Positions 1-9,539 are shown, numbered from the stretch's first letter. The stretch: 64,000 bases of DNA from Sutterella wadsworthensis 2_1_59BFAA (GCF_000297775.1 NZ_JH815522.1:1-64000); one strand, 5' to 3'. Program-made: numbers and translations. The notes: generated by a model from the letters alone, not told the origin.

Positions 1-25
1 AGTCCATAGTAATGCCCCATCAACA

Positions 26-65
26 TAGGAATCGAGTATTCCTACCGGGGGTGTTTTTTCTTTTT
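26..65 (+). terminator. weak hairpin followed by T-rich tract
   Basis: A 7-bp perfect stem (TAGGAAT at 26-32 with ATTCCTA at 38-44) is followed about ten bases later by two T runs (54-59 and 61-65). It may be the end of a plus-strand gene left of the window. The distance between stem and T run is longer than in a canonical terminator, so the call is tentative. Confidence 0.25.
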
Positions 66-120
66 GGTTTCCGGCGCTTCCGCTTTCATACTAAGTCTCC
101 TGACGACACCGTCATAATGC

Positions 121-159
121 AATCGGGGCGCCTCCTTTCCGGGAGGCGCCCCGATTTTT
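121..159 (+). terminator. intrinsic terminator downstream of fbp
   Basis: A perfect 15-bp GC-rich stem (121-135 with 142-156) closes a short loop and runs into TTTTT on the plus strand. It sits about 35 bases beyond the fbp stop codon. It can fold on both strands, but the T run favours plus-strand transcripts entering from the left; it may also end fbp. Confidence 0.75.
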
Positions 160-191
160 CGGTGTGTATCCCGCCTGGGCGGAGGCTGGGA

Positions 192-1190
192 TTATTCGGC
201 GTGGTAGGACGTCACGCGCTCGACTTCATCGGCCGCACCGAGGAAGACGGCCACGCGCTGGTGGATCTTCTCGGGAACGATGTCGAGGATGCGCTGGTGG
301 CCGTTCGTGGCGGCGGCGCCGGCATTTTCCATGAGCATGGACATCGGGTTGGCCTCGTACATCAGGCGAAGCTTGCCCGGCTTCGTGAGGTCGCGGTGGT
401 CGCGCGGGTACATGAAGATGCCGCCGCGCTGCAGGATACGGTGCACTTCGGCCACCATGGCGGCGACCCAGCGCATGTTGAAGTCCTTGCCGCGAACGCC
501 GGTCTTGCCTTCGAGGAGCTCGGCGACGTAGCGCTTGACCGGATCCTCCCAGTGGCGCATGTTGGAGCAGTTGATGGCGAATTCCTTGGCGGAGCGGTCG
601 ACGCGGACGTCTTCGGCCGTGAGCATGAAGGTGCCGGTCGTCGGGTCAAGCGTGAACATCACGACGCCGCGGCCGAACGTGAGGACGAGCTGGGTCTGCG
701 GACCGTACATGCAGTAGCCTGCGGCGACCTGCTTGGTGCCGGGCATCAGGAAGTCCTCGGCCACGGGCTCGCGCTTCGGGCGAACGGCGGGAAGGACCGA
801 GAAGATCGAGCCGATGGAGACGTTGATGTCGATGTTGGAGGAACCGTCGAGCGGGTCGAAGCAGATCAGGTACGGGCCGATCGGCAGGTCTTCGGGAACG
901 GGAATGACCTCGGGGATCTCTTCGCTCACCATGCCGCAGACGGAGCCCGAAAGGGCGACGGCCTCGACGAAGATGTCGTTGCTGATGATGTCGAGCTTCT
1001 TCTGGTCTTCGCCCTGGACGTTTTCGGAGCCGGCCATGCCGAGCACGCCGGCGAGGGCGCCGTTGCGCACCTTGAAGCTGATCGTCTTGCAGGCTTCGGA
1101 GACGCTGACGATCAGGCGGGAGAGAACGGGGTCGAGGTCGTGAAGCTGCTGTTCACGGCAGAGATACTGACTGAGAGAAAGGGTGGACAC
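192..1190 (-). CDS. fbp: class I fructose-1,6-bisphosphatase
   Basis: Hydrolyses fructose 1,6-bisphosphate to fructose 6-phosphate, the committed gluconeogenic step, in the cytoplasm. The 332-residue product has the class I layout: [13 protein letters not shown] near residues 55-67, the SEEIPE acidic segment near 89-94, and the metal and phosphate-binding [11 protein letters not shown] from residue 111. The start is GTG, supported by AGAGGAA about eight bases upstream. It begins only 14 bases after pepN, so the two are probably cotranscribed, an order common in Burkholderiales. Identity is very secure; no unusual residues were seen. Confidence 0.96.
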   Translation of the reverse strand: MSTLSLSQYLCREQQLHDLDPVLSRLIVSVSEACKTISFKVRNGALAGVLGMAGSENVQGEDQKKLDIISNDIFVEAVALSGSVCGMVSEEIPEVIPVPEDLPIGPYLICFDPLDGSSNIDINVSIGSIFSVLPAVRPKREPVAEDFLMPGTKQVAAGYCMYGPQTQLVLTFGRGVVMFTLDPTTGTFMLTAEDVRVDRSAKEFAINCSNMRHWEDPVKRYVAELLEGKTGVRGKDFNMRWVAAMVAEVHRILQRGGIFMYPRDHRDLTKPGKLRLMYEANPMSMLMENAGAAATNGHQRILDIVPEKIHQRVAVFLGAADEVERVTSYHAE

Positions 1191-1204
1191 GATGCAATTT
1201 CCTC

Positions 1205-3871
1205 TTATGCGGGATTGTTCAAAGCTTTTTCAACGATTTCGCGAACGCTCACGGAGAGCTTCTCCTGACGTTCCAGATGCTTGAGCGCCTGGAACATGAG
1301 GTTCGAGAGCTGCGGCGTGTAGCGGCGCCAGTTTTCGAGACTGCGGGCGACGCGGGAGGCAACCTGCGGGTTGAGGGCGTCGAGCTTGAGCACGCACTCG
1401 ACCCAGAACTTGTAGCCTTCGCCGTCCAGACGATGGAATTCGGCGGGGTTGTTCATGAAGAAGGCCACGAGCAGCGCGTAGACGTTGTTCGGGTTCGCCA
1501 TGGAGAAGAAGGGGCTGTTGGCGAGTTCGGAGACGCGGGTGACGACGGGGGCCTCGCCCGCAAAGCACGGGGCGGTCGCCTGAATCGTCAGCCACTTGTT
1601 GACGAGAAGCGGCTCGGAGTACCACTCCTTGAGCGCCGAGACGATGGTGTCGTTCTTGGTCGGCGTGCTCGAGCCTGCGATCATGTTGAGCGCGGCGAGG
1701 CGGTCCGTCAGGTTGTTGGCCGTGTTGAACTGGTCGCGAACGCGCAGCACCATCGTCTTGTTGCCTGCGGCGACGCCGTAGTAGTAGCAGGTGTTCTTCA
1801 GGGCGCGGATGCCGGCGCTCGTCGAGTCGGGAGAGTATTCACCCTCAAGCCTGCAGCCGTCGATGACGCTCACGAGCTTGCTGTGCCAGCGGATGCCGAG
1901 GGCTTCGCGGACGATTTCGCGCGCACGGTGGATGGCGGCGGGATCGATGATCGGCATGGCGTCGGCGACGGCGCGCTCGCTCGGGAGCTCCATCGCGACC
2001 GCACGGAAGGCGGGCGAAAGGTTGACGTCGTCGATGATGGCGCCGAACGCCTCGAGAAGCGTTGCATTGACGGGAGCCTGGTCGTTGGCGAGAACGGCGC
2101 GCACCTGCTCGAGGATCGCCTTCATCATCAGGCGGTTCATGGCCTCCCAGCGGTTGAAGGGATCGCTGTCGGCGCGGGCAAGCAGCGCAAGCGCGTCGGC
2201 GTCGAGGCTGACGTCGAGGATGACCGGCGCGGCAAAGCCGCGGTTGAGGCTCGGAACGGGTTTTTCGCGAAGGCCCGAGAAGACCCAGGTCTGGCGTGCG
2301 TCCTTGAGCTCGAACATGCGCGTGAGCTGGGCGGAGCCTTCGGACTCGCCTTTGAGCAGAACGGGCATCTCGCGGCCCTCGGCGTCGAGCAACGCGACGG
2401 GGAAGGGCATGAGCATCGGTTCCTTGGCGGGCTGGCCCGGCGTGGGCGGCGTGGTCTGCTCGACCGTCATGACGAGCTGGCCCGCCTCGGCGTTCCACTG
2501 CGTGGAGACGGCGACGCGCGGGGTGCCTGCCTGAGAGTACCAGCGGCGGAACTGCTGGAGGTCGCGACCCGAGGCCTCCTCCATGGCTTCGAGGAAGGCC
2601 TCGCACGTCACGGCGTGGCCGTCGTTGCGGGCGATGTAGAGGTCGAAACCCTTGCGGAAGGTGTCCTTGCCCAGAAGCGTCTGGAGCATGCGGATGACTT
2701 CGGCGCCCTTTTCATACACGGTGCTCGTGTAGAAGTTGTCGATCTCCTGATAGCTGTCGGGACGGATCGGGTGGGCCATGGGGCCTGCGTCCTCGGCGAA
2801 CTGGGCCAGACGTAGCGCCTTGACGTTGCGGATGCGCTCGACCGCGCGGGCGGACTCGTCGCCGAGCATGTCGGCGGAGAACTCCTGATCGCGGAAGACC
2901 GTCAGGCCCTCCTTGAGCGTGAGTTGGAACCAGTCGCGGAGCGTGACACGGTCGCCCGTCCAATTGTGGAAGTACTCGTGGCCGACGACGGACTCGATGT
3001 TGGCGTAGTCCTGGTCGGTGGCGACCTTCGGATTGGCGAGCGCGTAGCGGGCGTTGAAGATGTTGAGGCCCTTGTTCTCCATGGCGCCGAAGTTGAAGTC
3101 GTTCGTCGCCACGATGCGGAAGCCGTCGAGGTCAAGCTCGAGCCCCCAGCGCTCCTCGTCCCAGCGGATGGACTTCTTGAGGCTGTCCATCGTGTGCTGC
3201 GTCTTGTCGATGTCCTGCGGCTCGACCCAGACTTCAAGGCTGGCGGTGCGGCCGTCCTTGAGGACGATCGTGTCGCGAAGGGCCTCGAGCCTGCCGGCGA
3301 CGAGCGCGAAGAGATAGCAGGGCTTCGGGAACGGATCCTCCCAGCGGGCCTCGTGGCGGCCGTCGTCAAGGTCCTTCTCCTCAATGCGGTTGCCGTTGGA
3401 GAGCAGCACGGGGTACTGCTCCTTCGACGCGCGGATCACGACGCTGTAGCGGGAGAGGACGTCGGGCCTGTCGAGGAAGTAGGTGATGCGGCGGAAGCCC
3501 TGGGCCTCGCACTGGCTCATCAGGTTCTGGCCCGAGGTGTAGATGCCCGAGAGCGCCTTGTTGGCGGACGGGCTGAAGCGGTTGACGACGATGACGTCGC
3601 ACTCGCGGTCGATGCCGTGGATGGTGAGCAGGTCGTCGCCGAGCGTGTAGCGGGACTCGTCGAGCGGAAGGCCGTCGACGGCGACGCTGACGAGCGTCAG
3701 GGTTTCGCCGTTGAGAATGAGATCGGAGGAATGCTGTGCATCGGGATTCGGACGCACGTGCATGGTGTTGATGACGCTCGTGCTGTCGGCGTCAAGGTCA
3801 AACTCCAGATGCACCGTGTCGATCAGATGGGACGGCGCGCGGTAGTCGGCGCGGAAGATGGTTTCTGCCAT
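1205..3871 (-). CDS. pepN: aminopeptidase N (M1 family)
   Basis: Zinc metallo-aminopeptidase that trims N-terminal residues from peptides in the cytoplasm. About 888 residues, close to the E. coli enzyme. The exopeptidase motif GAMEN (near 260) and the zinc motif HEYFH (His298, Glu299, His302) followed by the downstream Glu of [13 protein letters not shown] are intact, and the C-terminal helical domain is complete. I chose the ATG at 3871 ([13 protein letters not shown]) because the homologous region begins there; an in-frame extension to 3919 adds 16 residues with no family resemblance. First gene of a likely pepN-fbp unit. Confidence 0.95.
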   Translation of the reverse strand: MAETIFRADYRAPSHLIDTVHLEFDLDADSTSVINTMHVRPNPDAQHSSDLILNGETLTLVSVAVDGLPLDESRYTLGDDLLTIHGIDRECDVIVVNRFSPSANKALSGIYTSGQNLMSQCEAQGFRRITYFLDRPDVLSRYSVVIRASKEQYPVLLSNGNRIEEKDLDDGRHEARWEDPFPKPCYLFALVAGRLEALRDTIVLKDGRTASLEVWVEPQDIDKTQHTMDSLKKSIRWDEERWGLELDLDGFRIVATNDFNFGAMENKGLNIFNARYALANPKVATDQDYANIESVVGHEYFHNWTGDRVTLRDWFQLTLKEGLTVFRDQEFSADMLGDESARAVERIRNVKALRLAQFAEDAGPMAHPIRPDSYQEIDNFYTSTVYEKGAEVIRMLQTLLGKDTFRKGFDLYIARNDGHAVTCEAFLEAMEEASGRDLQQFRRWYSQAGTPRVAVSTQWNAEAGQLVMTVEQTTPPTPGQPAKEPMLMPFPVALLDAEGREMPVLLKGESEGSAQLTRMFELKDARQTWVFSGLREKPVPSLNRGFAAPVILDVSLDADALALLARADSDPFNRWEAMNRLMMKAILEQVRAVLANDQAPVNATLLEAFGAIIDDVNLSPAFRAVAMELPSERAVADAMPIIDPAAIHRAREIVREALGIRWHSKLVSVIDGCRLEGEYSPDSTSAGIRALKNTCYYYGVAAGNKTMVLRVRDQFNTANNLTDRLAALNMIAGSSTPTKNDTIVSALKEWYSEPLLVNKWLTIQATAPCFAGEAPVVTRVSELANSPFFSMANPNNVYALLVAFFMNNPAEFHRLDGEGYKFWVECVLKLDALNPQVASRVARSLENWRRYTPQLSNLMFQALKHLERQEKLSVSVREIVEKALNNPA

Positions 3872-4000
3872 TTGTGCTCGCAATATGTGGACGCGGCGGA
3901 GCACGTCCGCCGCTGACAAAGCAATGGGTTTCTAGCGATTGTAGACAAATCGGCGGGGACCTGCCGCCCGCGTCCGCCCGATGCGGGAAAGGCAAAATGC

Positions 4001-4034
4001 AAAAGACCCCGGCGCTCTTTCGGGCGTCGGGGTC
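4001..4034 (-). terminator. terminator of the multiheme cytochrome gene
   Basis: An 11-bp stem with one G-T pair (4005-4015 with 4024-4034) is followed on the minus strand by TTTT. It lies 40 bases after the stop of the cytochrome gene and before pepN, so it separates the two. Confidence 0.8.
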
Positions 4035-4074
4035 CAGATGATTCGCTTTTCAGGAAATCAGGCTTTCGAAGGGA

Positions 4075-4680
4075 TTACTTCGCAGCGGTTTCCTGAGCCT
4101 TGGCCATTTCGGCGTCAGCGGCGGCGTAGTCGTGACCGGCCTTCGGATGGCAGGCCAGGCAGTCGGCAGGCTTCTTCGGATCCTTGTCGAGATTCTGGTG
4201 CATCTTGGCGATGAACGGCTTCTTGGCGTTGTGCATGCGGGACAGGTCATGGCAGCCGCGGCAGGCGGAGAAGTTGCGTTCGATCATCTGCTTGTGAACG
4301 GCTTCAGCCATTTCCTTGCGCTTTTCGAGCTGCTTTTCATGTGTGCTAAGAGAGCCCTGAATCTGGCCGAGAAGCGAGATGGAGCCGGCACGGGCCTTGT
4401 CGAAGAGAAGAGCCGTGTAGTCGAGCGGGCCGACGTGTTCGTTGGAGTGGTTCAGAAGGTGGCAGTCGGAGCAGCCGGCGGTGGCGCCGGAGCCGGTCAT
4501 GTAGTGCTGGCCCTTTTTGTAGGCGGCGTAGGTGAGATCCATGGAGTGGCAGAATTCGCCGCAGAACTTCGGGCTGCCCGCCCAGTGGACGACGCTCGTG
4601 AGGATACCGACGAAGACGATGCCGATGACGGCGCCGATCAGGAGGACGCCGGCGACATACCATTTGCTGTTGTTGGCCAT
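4075..4680 (-). CDS. NapC/NirT-family membrane tetraheme cytochrome c
   Basis: Membrane-anchored cytochrome of the type that passes electrons from quinol to periplasmic reductases. The 201-residue protein has one N-terminal membrane segment (residues 8-32) and four haem motifs: C40-C44-H45 (CGEFCH), C70-C73-H74, C140-C143-H144 and C174-C177-H178. The first is CX3CH rather than CX2CH; the DNA (TGC GGC GAA TTC TGC CAC) confirms it. It is followed by SM, matching the Met found after haem 1 in NapC/NrfH proteins. No reductase gene adjoins it, so its partner is unknown. It could equally be called NrfH-like or TorC-like by haem count. Confidence 0.88.
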   Translation of the reverse strand: MANNSKWYVAGVLLIGAVIGIVFVGILTSVVHWAGSPKFCGEFCHSMDLTYAAYKKGQHYMTGSGATAGCSDCHLLNHSNEHVGPLDYTALLFDKARAGSISLLGQIQGSLSTHEKQLEKRKEMAEAVHKQMIERNFSACRGCHDLSRMHNAKKPFIAKMHQNLDKDPKKPADCLACHPKAGHDYAAADAEMAKAQETAAK

Positions 4681-4911
4681 TTTGCTGGAACCTGTTTGTA
4701 AGAGCGGCCGGGGGCGGTGTGCGTACCAGGGGGAGCCATCCGGCGCTGTTTAGGGGTGAAAAAGGGCAGACTATGCCTAGGGAAGCAGAGTCTGCACGTG
4801 TGTAATCTTATTAAGGTTTATGTAAGGAAGGGTGAGGTGAGCTTGATTGCCGTCAACAAAGGCGCGCTTTCATGGCCTTGAGACGCGCTTGGCCCTTTCC
4901 TTCCATCAGTT
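4681..4911. other. intergenic region between modE and the cytochrome gene
   Basis: 231 bases with no convincing ORF. It must hold the minus-strand promoter and leader of the cytochrome gene and the 3' end of the modE transcript. I looked for an FNR-type TTGAT-N4-ATCAA site and found none. The T-poor GCGCG repeats near 4860-4895 could form a weak stem after modE. Confidence 0.4.
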
Positions 4912-5685
4912 TCAGGAGTTCAGCGCAATGACCACGGCTTCGGGCGCAACGGTGGCGACGGCGCGCATGCCGATGTGAAGCCCGTGACTGGGTCTGGCGA
5001 AGCCCACGATGGTGAGGCCCGAGGGCAGCTGGATGGTGCATTCGCCGCCCTTGTCTTCGCGCTCGCTGCGAAGCACGGCGCCCACGATCTGGTTGTCGCG
5101 GCTTTCGACGAGGGCGGGGTTGTCGGCGGAGATGTCCACTGCGGTGGCCTTGCAGAGGGCGAGGACGTGCTTGCCTTCGCGAAGGCCGAGGAGCTGAGCG
5201 GACTCCTTCGTGCAGGAGGCGCGGATGTAGTGCGTATCGTCGATGGAGAGGATGAGGCGAACCTGCGCCGAGCCGATCTTCAGCTTCTCGATGACGGCGG
5301 GGAACTGGTTGCGCATCGAGGTCCTCAGCGAGCTGACGCCGACGTTCTTGAGCGCGGGAGAGTCCTTGAGACGGAAGCGTACGAGCACCTCGGCGCGGGC
5401 GCGGGTCAGCTCGTCGGCTAGCTTCAGCACCTCTTCGCCCGTGGCCGTGAGCCTGGTGCCGCCGCCCTTGTTGCCGCCCACGACCTTCTCGACCAGAGGG
5501 GCGCCCGCCAGATTGTTCAGCGTCTCGATGGCCTGCCAGGCGGCCTTGTAGCTCACGCCTGCGCGACGGGCCGCTTCGGAGATGGAGCCGACGTCGCCGA
5601 TGCGCCTCAGGATGTCAATGCGCTTGTCGGCGAGCTCCGCCATGTGAGTCGCCAAAAGCGTCGGGTCGGCAATCGTTTTGCTCAT
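4912..5685 (-). CDS. modE: molybdate-responsive transcription regulator ModE
   Basis: Senses molybdate and represses its own transport genes. The 257-residue protein has the full ModE layout: an N-terminal LysR-like winged helix (about 20-85, including the GSISEAARRAGVSYKAAW recognition region), the conserved GGGTRLT turn, then two molbindin/TOBE repeats (about 125-190 and 195-257) with SSLRTSMRNQ-type ligand segments. It is divergent from modA, and the shared gap holds a perfect dyad overlapping the modA -10 box. Length and domains match canonical ModE. Confidence 0.95.
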   Translation of the reverse strand: MSKTIADPTLLATHMAELADKRIDILRRIGDVGSISEAARRAGVSYKAAWQAIETLNNLAGAPLVEKVVGGNKGGGTRLTATGEEVLKLADELTRARAEVLVRFRLKDSPALKNVGVSSLRTSMRNQFPAVIEKLKIGSAQVRLILSIDDTHYIRASCTKESAQLLGLREGKHVLALCKATAVDISADNPALVESRDNQIVGAVLRSEREDKGGECTIQLPSGLTIVGFARPSHGLHIGMRAVATVAPEAVVIALNS

Positions 5686-5706
5686 GCTTGTCTCCGAATG
5701 GACTAC

Positions 5707-5735
5707 TTGAAAAATGAGGAAAGTCCCGCTATTCT
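5707..5735 (+). promoter_or_regulatory. modA promoter
   Basis: TTGAAA at 5707-5712 and TATTCT at 5730-5735, separated by exactly 17 bases. This is the only good sigma70-like pair between modE and modA. The -10 box lies inside the left arm and spacer of the ModE-like dyad, as expected for repression. Confidence 0.7.
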
Positions 5736-5750
5736 TCTACGGAATAGCGG
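5726..5750. promoter_or_regulatory. probable ModE operator
   Basis: A perfect inverted repeat, CCGCTATTC (5726-5734) and GAATAGCGG (5742-5750), with a 7-base spacer. The CGnTAT...ATAnCG outline resembles the E. coli ModE box. It overlaps the modA -10 element and lies 41 bases from the modE start, so it could repress modABC and affect modE. Binding is inferred. Confidence 0.75.
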
Positions 5751-5815
5751 AGCCGTCAAGGCCTACACTCAATCTTAGCTTAATGCGGTTCAACACCGCC
5801 CATGGAGAAACAATC

Positions 5816-6571
5816 ATGCAGATGAAGAAGCTTGCCGCCGCCCTCATGCTCGCAGGCCTTGCCTGCGCTGTTGCCGCCGAAGAAGTCCGCGTCGCCGTTG
5901 CCGCCAACTTCATGGCTCCGATGAAGGAGCTTGCTCCGCTTTATGAAAAGGCCACGGGCGACAAGCTCGTCGTGTCCTACGGCGCCACGGGCGCCTTCTA
6001 CGCACAGATCAAGAACGGCGCCCCGTTCGACGTGTTACTCGCCGCCGACGCCAAGACACCCGCCAAGGCCGTCAAGGAAGGCCACGGCGTTGCCGGCACC
6101 ACCTTCACGTATGCCGTGGGCAAGCTCGTCCTCTGGTCCTCCGACGCCGCACTCGTCAAGGACCAGAAGGCCCTTCTCCATCCCGCCGTGAAGAAGGTCG
6201 CCGTCGCAGACGCTCGTCTCGCTCCGTACGGCGAGGCCGCCCTTCAGGCGCTCGACGCTCTCAAGATGAAGGAGGCCGTCGAGCCGAAGTTCGTCGTCAG
6301 CAACAACATCGGCAAGACCTTCCAGTTCGTGGAGTCGGGCAACACCCAGATCGGCTTCGTTGCGCTTTCCCAGTGCTTCAAGAACGGCGCCTTCACGGGC
6401 GGCTCCGGCTGGGTCGTTCCGCAGGACCTCTACAAGCCCATCCTTCAGGATGCCGTCCAGCTCAAGGCAGGCGAGAAGAACGCCGGCGCCAAGCGCTTCC
6501 TCGACTACCTGAAGACGAGCAATGAAGCCGCCGCCATCCGCGAAGCCTATGGCTACGGCACGGTCAGGTAA
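5816..6571 (+). CDS. modA: molybdate ABC transporter periplasmic binding protein
   Basis: Captures molybdate (and tungstate) in the periplasm and delivers it to ModBC. The start at 5816 (MQMKKLAAALM) is preferred to an earlier in-frame ATG because GGAGA lies eight bases upstream and it opens a clear Sec signal peptide ending near AVAAEE. The mature part has ModA hallmarks: VAVAANFM, SYGATGAFYAQIKNGAPFD, and the C-terminal NTQIGFVALSQ segment. About 251 residues, normal length. Followed three bases later by modB; regulated by the dyad upstream. Confidence 0.95.
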   Translation: MQMKKLAAALMLAGLACAVAAEEVRVAVAANFMAPMKELAPLYEKATGDKLVVSYGATGAFYAQIKNGAPFDVLLAADAKTPAKAVKEGHGVAGTTFTYAVGKLVLWSSDAALVKDQKALLHPAVKKVAVADARLAPYGEAALQALDALKMKEAVEPKFVVSNNIGKTFQFVESGNTQIGFVALSQCFKNGAFTGGSGWVVPQDLYKPILQDAVQLKAGEKNAGAKRFLDYLKTSNEAAAIREAYGYGTVR

Positions 6572-6574
6572 GTC

Positions 6575-7252
6575 ATGCTGACATGGACTGAACTCGGACC
6601 CGTGTGGCTGAGCCTGAGGCTCGCGGCCGTCACGACCGTCATTCTCCTCATCATCGGACTGCCGCTTGCGTGGTGGCTCGTGAAAGGCAGGAGCGCGCTC
6701 TGCGCGCCGATGAATGCGGTCGTGACCCTGCCTCTGGTGTTGCCGCCGTCCGTCCTGGGCTTCTACATCCTTATCGCCCTCGGGCCCAACGGGCCGATCG
6801 GGCAGGTGACGGATGCCCTGGGGCTGGGAACGCTCAACTTCACCTTCACCGGTCTCGTGATCGGTTCGGTGGTGTATTCGCTTCCCTTCATGATCCAGCC
6901 CGTCGTCACGGCCTTCGAGGCCATAGGCCCAAGGCCGATGGAGGTGGCGGCAACGCTCGGCTGCCGCCCCTTCGAAGCCTTCTTCCGCGTGATCCTGCCG
7001 CTGGCGCGCCACGGCATCATCACGGGCACCCTGATGACCTTTGCACACACGATCGGCGAATTCGGCGTCGTGCTCATGATCGGCGGCAACATCCCTGGAT
7101 CGACGCAGGTCATCTCAACCGAAATCTACACGTACGTTGAAGCGATGGAGTACGGCAAGGCGCACGTTCTTGCGGGCGGCATGCTGGTCTTCAGCTTCTT
7201 CGTTCTTCTGTCCCTCAACTTGCTCAACCGCAAGGAAGGGAGGACCCGATGA
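6575..7252 (+). CDS. modB: molybdate ABC transporter permease
   Basis: Inner-membrane channel of the molybdate importer. The 225-residue protein has about five membrane helices and the conserved EAA loop ([19 protein letters not shown], about residues 128-146) that docks with ModC. The [14 protein letters not shown] segment is typical of ModB. It starts three bases after modA and overlaps modC by four bases (ATGA), so translation is coupled. Confidence 0.95.
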   Translation: MLTWTELGPVWLSLRLAAVTTVILLIIGLPLAWWLVKGRSALCAPMNAVVTLPLVLPPSVLGFYILIALGPNGPIGQVTDALGLGTLNFTFTGLVIGSVVYSLPFMIQPVVTAFEAIGPRPMEVAATLGCRPFEAFFRVILPLARHGIITGTLMTFAHTIGEFGVVLMIGGNIPGSTQVISTEIYTYVEAMEYGKAHVLAGGMLVFSFFVLLSLNLLNRKEGRTR

Positions 7253-8322
7253 GCGGCAGGATCACATTGAATCTGGACCGCGGAACGGACTTCCGCCTTG
7301 ACGTTTCGTTCGAGATTCCCGACAAGGGCATCACGGTGCTCTTCGGACCCTCGGGCTGCGGCAAGACCACCGTGCTGCGATGCACGGCGGGCCTTGAGCG
7401 TGCGGGCGGCAGGGTCGTCGTCGCCGACCGAGTCTGGCAGGACGATGCCAGGAATATCTTTGTCCCGGCCTGGGAGCGCCGCTTGGGATACGTCTTTCAG
7501 GAAGCGAGTTTATTCGAGCATCTGAATGTCGAGGGCAATCTCCATTTTGGCCTCAGACACAAGGATGCCCGTGGGGGGCTCGCCCGCTTCTCGGAAGCAG
7601 TGGAGCTCCTGGGCATCGGGCATCTTCTCCGGCGCCGCGTGCAGCTTCTCTCCGGCGGCGAACGCCAGAGAGTGGCCATCGCGCGTGCGCTGCTGATGAC
7701 GCCCGATCTCATTCTCATGGACGAGCCGCTCGCGGCGCTCGACTGGAACCGCAAGCAGGAGATCCTGCCGTGGCTCGAGCGTCTTCGCGACGAGCTCTCC
7801 GTTCCCATGCTCTACGTTACTCACTCGGCCGACGAAATGGCCCGCCTTGCGGATCAGGTGATCTGCTTTGAAAATGGGCGGATCGTCGCCGAGGGGTCGC
7901 TTGAGGAGGTGCTTCTCGAGCGCTGGCCCGGACAGGGCGAGCAGGGCTCCTCCGTCGTCCTTTCGGGCGTCGTGACCGAGCGGAGCGAAATGTGGTGCAC
8001 GGCGGTCGTGACGGCGGGTGAGACGGCCTTCGAAGTGCCCGATGCGGGCAGGAACGTGGGCGAGGCTGCGCGCCTGAGGATTCTTGCGCGCGACGTGAGC
8101 GTGGCGCTCAGCGAACCGAGGGACACCTCGATCCGAAACGTGCTGCCCGCCGTCGTCATCGGGATGCGAGGCGTTGAGGGCGAGAGCCACGTCATGCTCA
8201 CGCTCGAGGCGGGCGGTTGCCGCATTCTCTCGCGAATCACCCGTCGCTCGGCGGACGAACTCGGCATCGCCGTCGGCACGCGCCTCTATGCGCAGGTGAA
8301 GGCTGCGGCCATCATCGTCTAG
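7249..8322 (+). CDS. modC: molybdate ABC transporter ATP-binding protein
   Basis: ATPase of the molybdate importer. The 357-residue protein has Walker [10 protein letters not shown] (33-41), the Q-loop [12 protein letters not shown], the signature LSGGERQR from Leu134, Walker B LILMDEP with Asp158 and Glu159, and the switch His in YVTHS. Residues from about 290 form a C-terminal molbindin/TOBE domain, which distinguishes ModC from other importer ATPases and can sense molybdate. Last gene of modABC. Confidence 0.95.
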   Translation: MSGRITLNLDRGTDFRLDVSFEIPDKGITVLFGPSGCGKTTVLRCTAGLERAGGRVVVADRVWQDDARNIFVPAWERRLGYVFQEASLFEHLNVEGNLHFGLRHKDARGGLARFSEAVELLGIGHLLRRRVQLLSGGERQRVAIARALLMTPDLILMDEPLAALDWNRKQEILPWLERLRDELSVPMLYVTHSADEMARLADQVICFENGRIVAEGSLEEVLLERWPGQGEQGSSVVLSGVVTERSEMWCTAVVTAGETAFEVPDAGRNVGEAARLRILARDVSVALSEPRDTSIRNVLPAVVIGMRGVEGESHVMLTLEAGGCRILSRITRRSADELGIAVGTRLYAQVKAAAIIV

Positions 8323-8347
8323 CGCCCGCAGGGCGCCCCGAGGGGTG

Positions 8348-8363
8348 CTTTTGTCGCCAAAAG
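8348..8363. promoter_or_regulatory. palindromic motif upstream of argF
   Basis: CTTTTG and CAAAAG flank TCGC at 8348-8363. The core TTTGTCGCCAAAA is repeated exactly upstream of carA at 60924-60936. A possible -35 TTGTCG (8351) lies within it, 16 bases before TATATG (8373-8378). Both downstream genes serve arginine synthesis, so a common regulator is plausible but unproven. Confidence 0.4.
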
Positions 8364-8502
8364 AACGCCCGCTATATGCAACCCCCTAATCGGTTGGCGA
8401 ATCCTCAAGAGGCGTTCACTTAAATTTGAAGGCCCCGCTTCTTCTTGCAAGAATGTGCGCTGCGACGATGTCGCAACGTACATTTTTCTTAGGAGTAGCA
8501 AC

Positions 8503-9411
8503 GTGCCCTGCCATTTTCTGAAGCTCAGCGACTTTTCCGGTGAAACCCTTCGCTACATGATCGACCGCGCCAAGGTCATCAAGGCGGACCTGAAGGCGGG
8601 CAAGCGATATGAACCGTTCGCAGGCAAGGTGCTCATCATGGTGTTCGAAAAGGCGAGCACGCGTACCCGCGTTAGCTTCGAGACGGGCTTCTACCAGCTT
8701 GGTGGCAACGTCGTCAATCTGCAGAGCCAGGGCTCCCAGATCGGCCGCTCCGAGTCCATCGCCGACACGGCCCGCGTGATCAGCCGCATGGGCGACCTGA
8801 TCATGATGCGCACCTTCGGCCAGGACCGTCTTGACGACATGGCCGTTCACAGTCGGGTGCCCGTCATCAACGGTCTCACGAACGAATACCATCCCTGCCA
8901 GATCCTCACCGACATCCTCACCTTCGAGGAGCACTGCGGTCCGATCACCGGCAAGACCGTCGCCTGGGTGGGCGACGCCAACAACATGGCCTACACCTGG
9001 ATCGAGGCCGCCAAGCTGCTCGGCTTCAAGCTCCACTTCTCGAGCCCCAAGGGCTATGAGCTTGATCCCGCCCTGACGCTTGCGGGCGACCATCTCAAGG
9101 TCTTCGACGATCCCGTCGAATGCTGCCGCGGCGCCGATCTCGTGACGACCGACGTCTGGACGTCCATGGGCTACGAGGAGGAGAACGCGGTGCGCCGCGA
9201 GGCCTTCGCCAAGTGGCAGGTCAACGCCGACTCCATGGCCGCCGCCAATCAGGGCGCCGTCTTCATGCACTGCCTGCCCGCCCACCGCGGCGAGGAAGTC
9301 ACGGCCGACGTCATCGATGGTCCGCAGTCCGTCGTCTGGGACGAGGCAGAAAACCGCCTGCATGCCCAGAAGGCCATCATGGAATACTGCCTGCTCGGCC
9401 GTGTCGAATAA
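8503..9411 (+). CDS. argF: ornithine carbamoyltransferase
   Basis: Transfers the carbamoyl group from carbamoyl phosphate to ornithine, giving citrulline in arginine synthesis. I chose the GTG at 8503 (PCHFLKLSDFSG) because AGGAG lies seven bases upstream; an in-frame ATG at 8455 adds 16 atypical residues. The 302-residue enzyme has the carbamoyl-phosphate motif STRTR (52-56), HPCQ from His130, and the ornithine-loop HCLPAHR from His256. Carbamoyl phosphate would come from carAB at the right end of the window; the two share an upstream motif. Confidence 0.96.
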   Translation: MPCHFLKLSDFSGETLRYMIDRAKVIKADLKAGKRYEPFAGKVLIMVFEKASTRTRVSFETGFYQLGGNVVNLQSQGSQIGRSESIADTARVISRMGDLIMMRTFGQDRLDDMAVHSRVPVINGLTNEYHPCQILTDILTFEEHCGPITGKTVAWVGDANNMAYTWIEAAKLLGFKLHFSSPKGYELDPALTLAGDHLKVFDDPVECCRGADLVTTDVWTSMGYEEENAVRREAFAKWQVNADSMAAANQGAVFMHCLPAHRGEEVTADVIDGPQSVVWDEAENRLHAQKAIMEYCLLGRVE

Positions 9412-9445
9412 GAACCCTCGAACGACCTGAGAGACAGCGCGCAAG

Positions 9446-9470
9446 GCCCCGTTCAATCGAGCGGGGCTTT
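9446..9470 (+). terminator. terminator after argF
   Basis: A 6-bp GC stem (GCCCCG 9446-9451 with CGGGGC 9462-9467) followed by TTT, 35 bases after the argF stop. A second, stronger terminator originally followed it and is now split by an insertion sequence. Confidence 0.6.
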
Positions 9471-9502
9471 CGCGTTCTTGTCGGATGGGCGCGCATGAAA
9501 AG

Positions 9503-9521
9503 AAAAGCCCCGCTCAATGAC
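9503..9521 (+). terminator. left half of a terminator split by the insertion sequence
   Basis: AAAAGCCCCGCTC (9503-9515) is the perfect complement of GAGCGGGGCTTTT at 11166-11178. Removing the element and one copy of the GAC duplication restores a 13-bp hairpin with loop AATGAC. It would have been a bidirectional terminator between the convergent argF and purB. Confidence 0.85.
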
Positions 9522-9539
9522 TGATGTGGTCCCCGATTC

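Noticed and set aside
12-1268. Long plus-strand open frames opposite fbp, pepN, thiC, gyrA, rpsA, MATE and other genes
   Set aside because: They mirror the real genes in a GC-rich genome, are low-complexity in composition (Arg, Val, Gly, Asp rich), match no family and lack ribosome sites.
4681-4911. FNR/ANR-type operator upstream of the cytochrome gene
   Set aside because: No TTGAT-N4-ATCAA-like dyad was found despite the anaerobic context.
5640-5665. Another TCGCCAAAA copy near the start of modE
   Set aside because: It lies within modE coding sequence, is only nine bases long and lacks the palindromic arms, so it was not grouped with the argF and carA motif.
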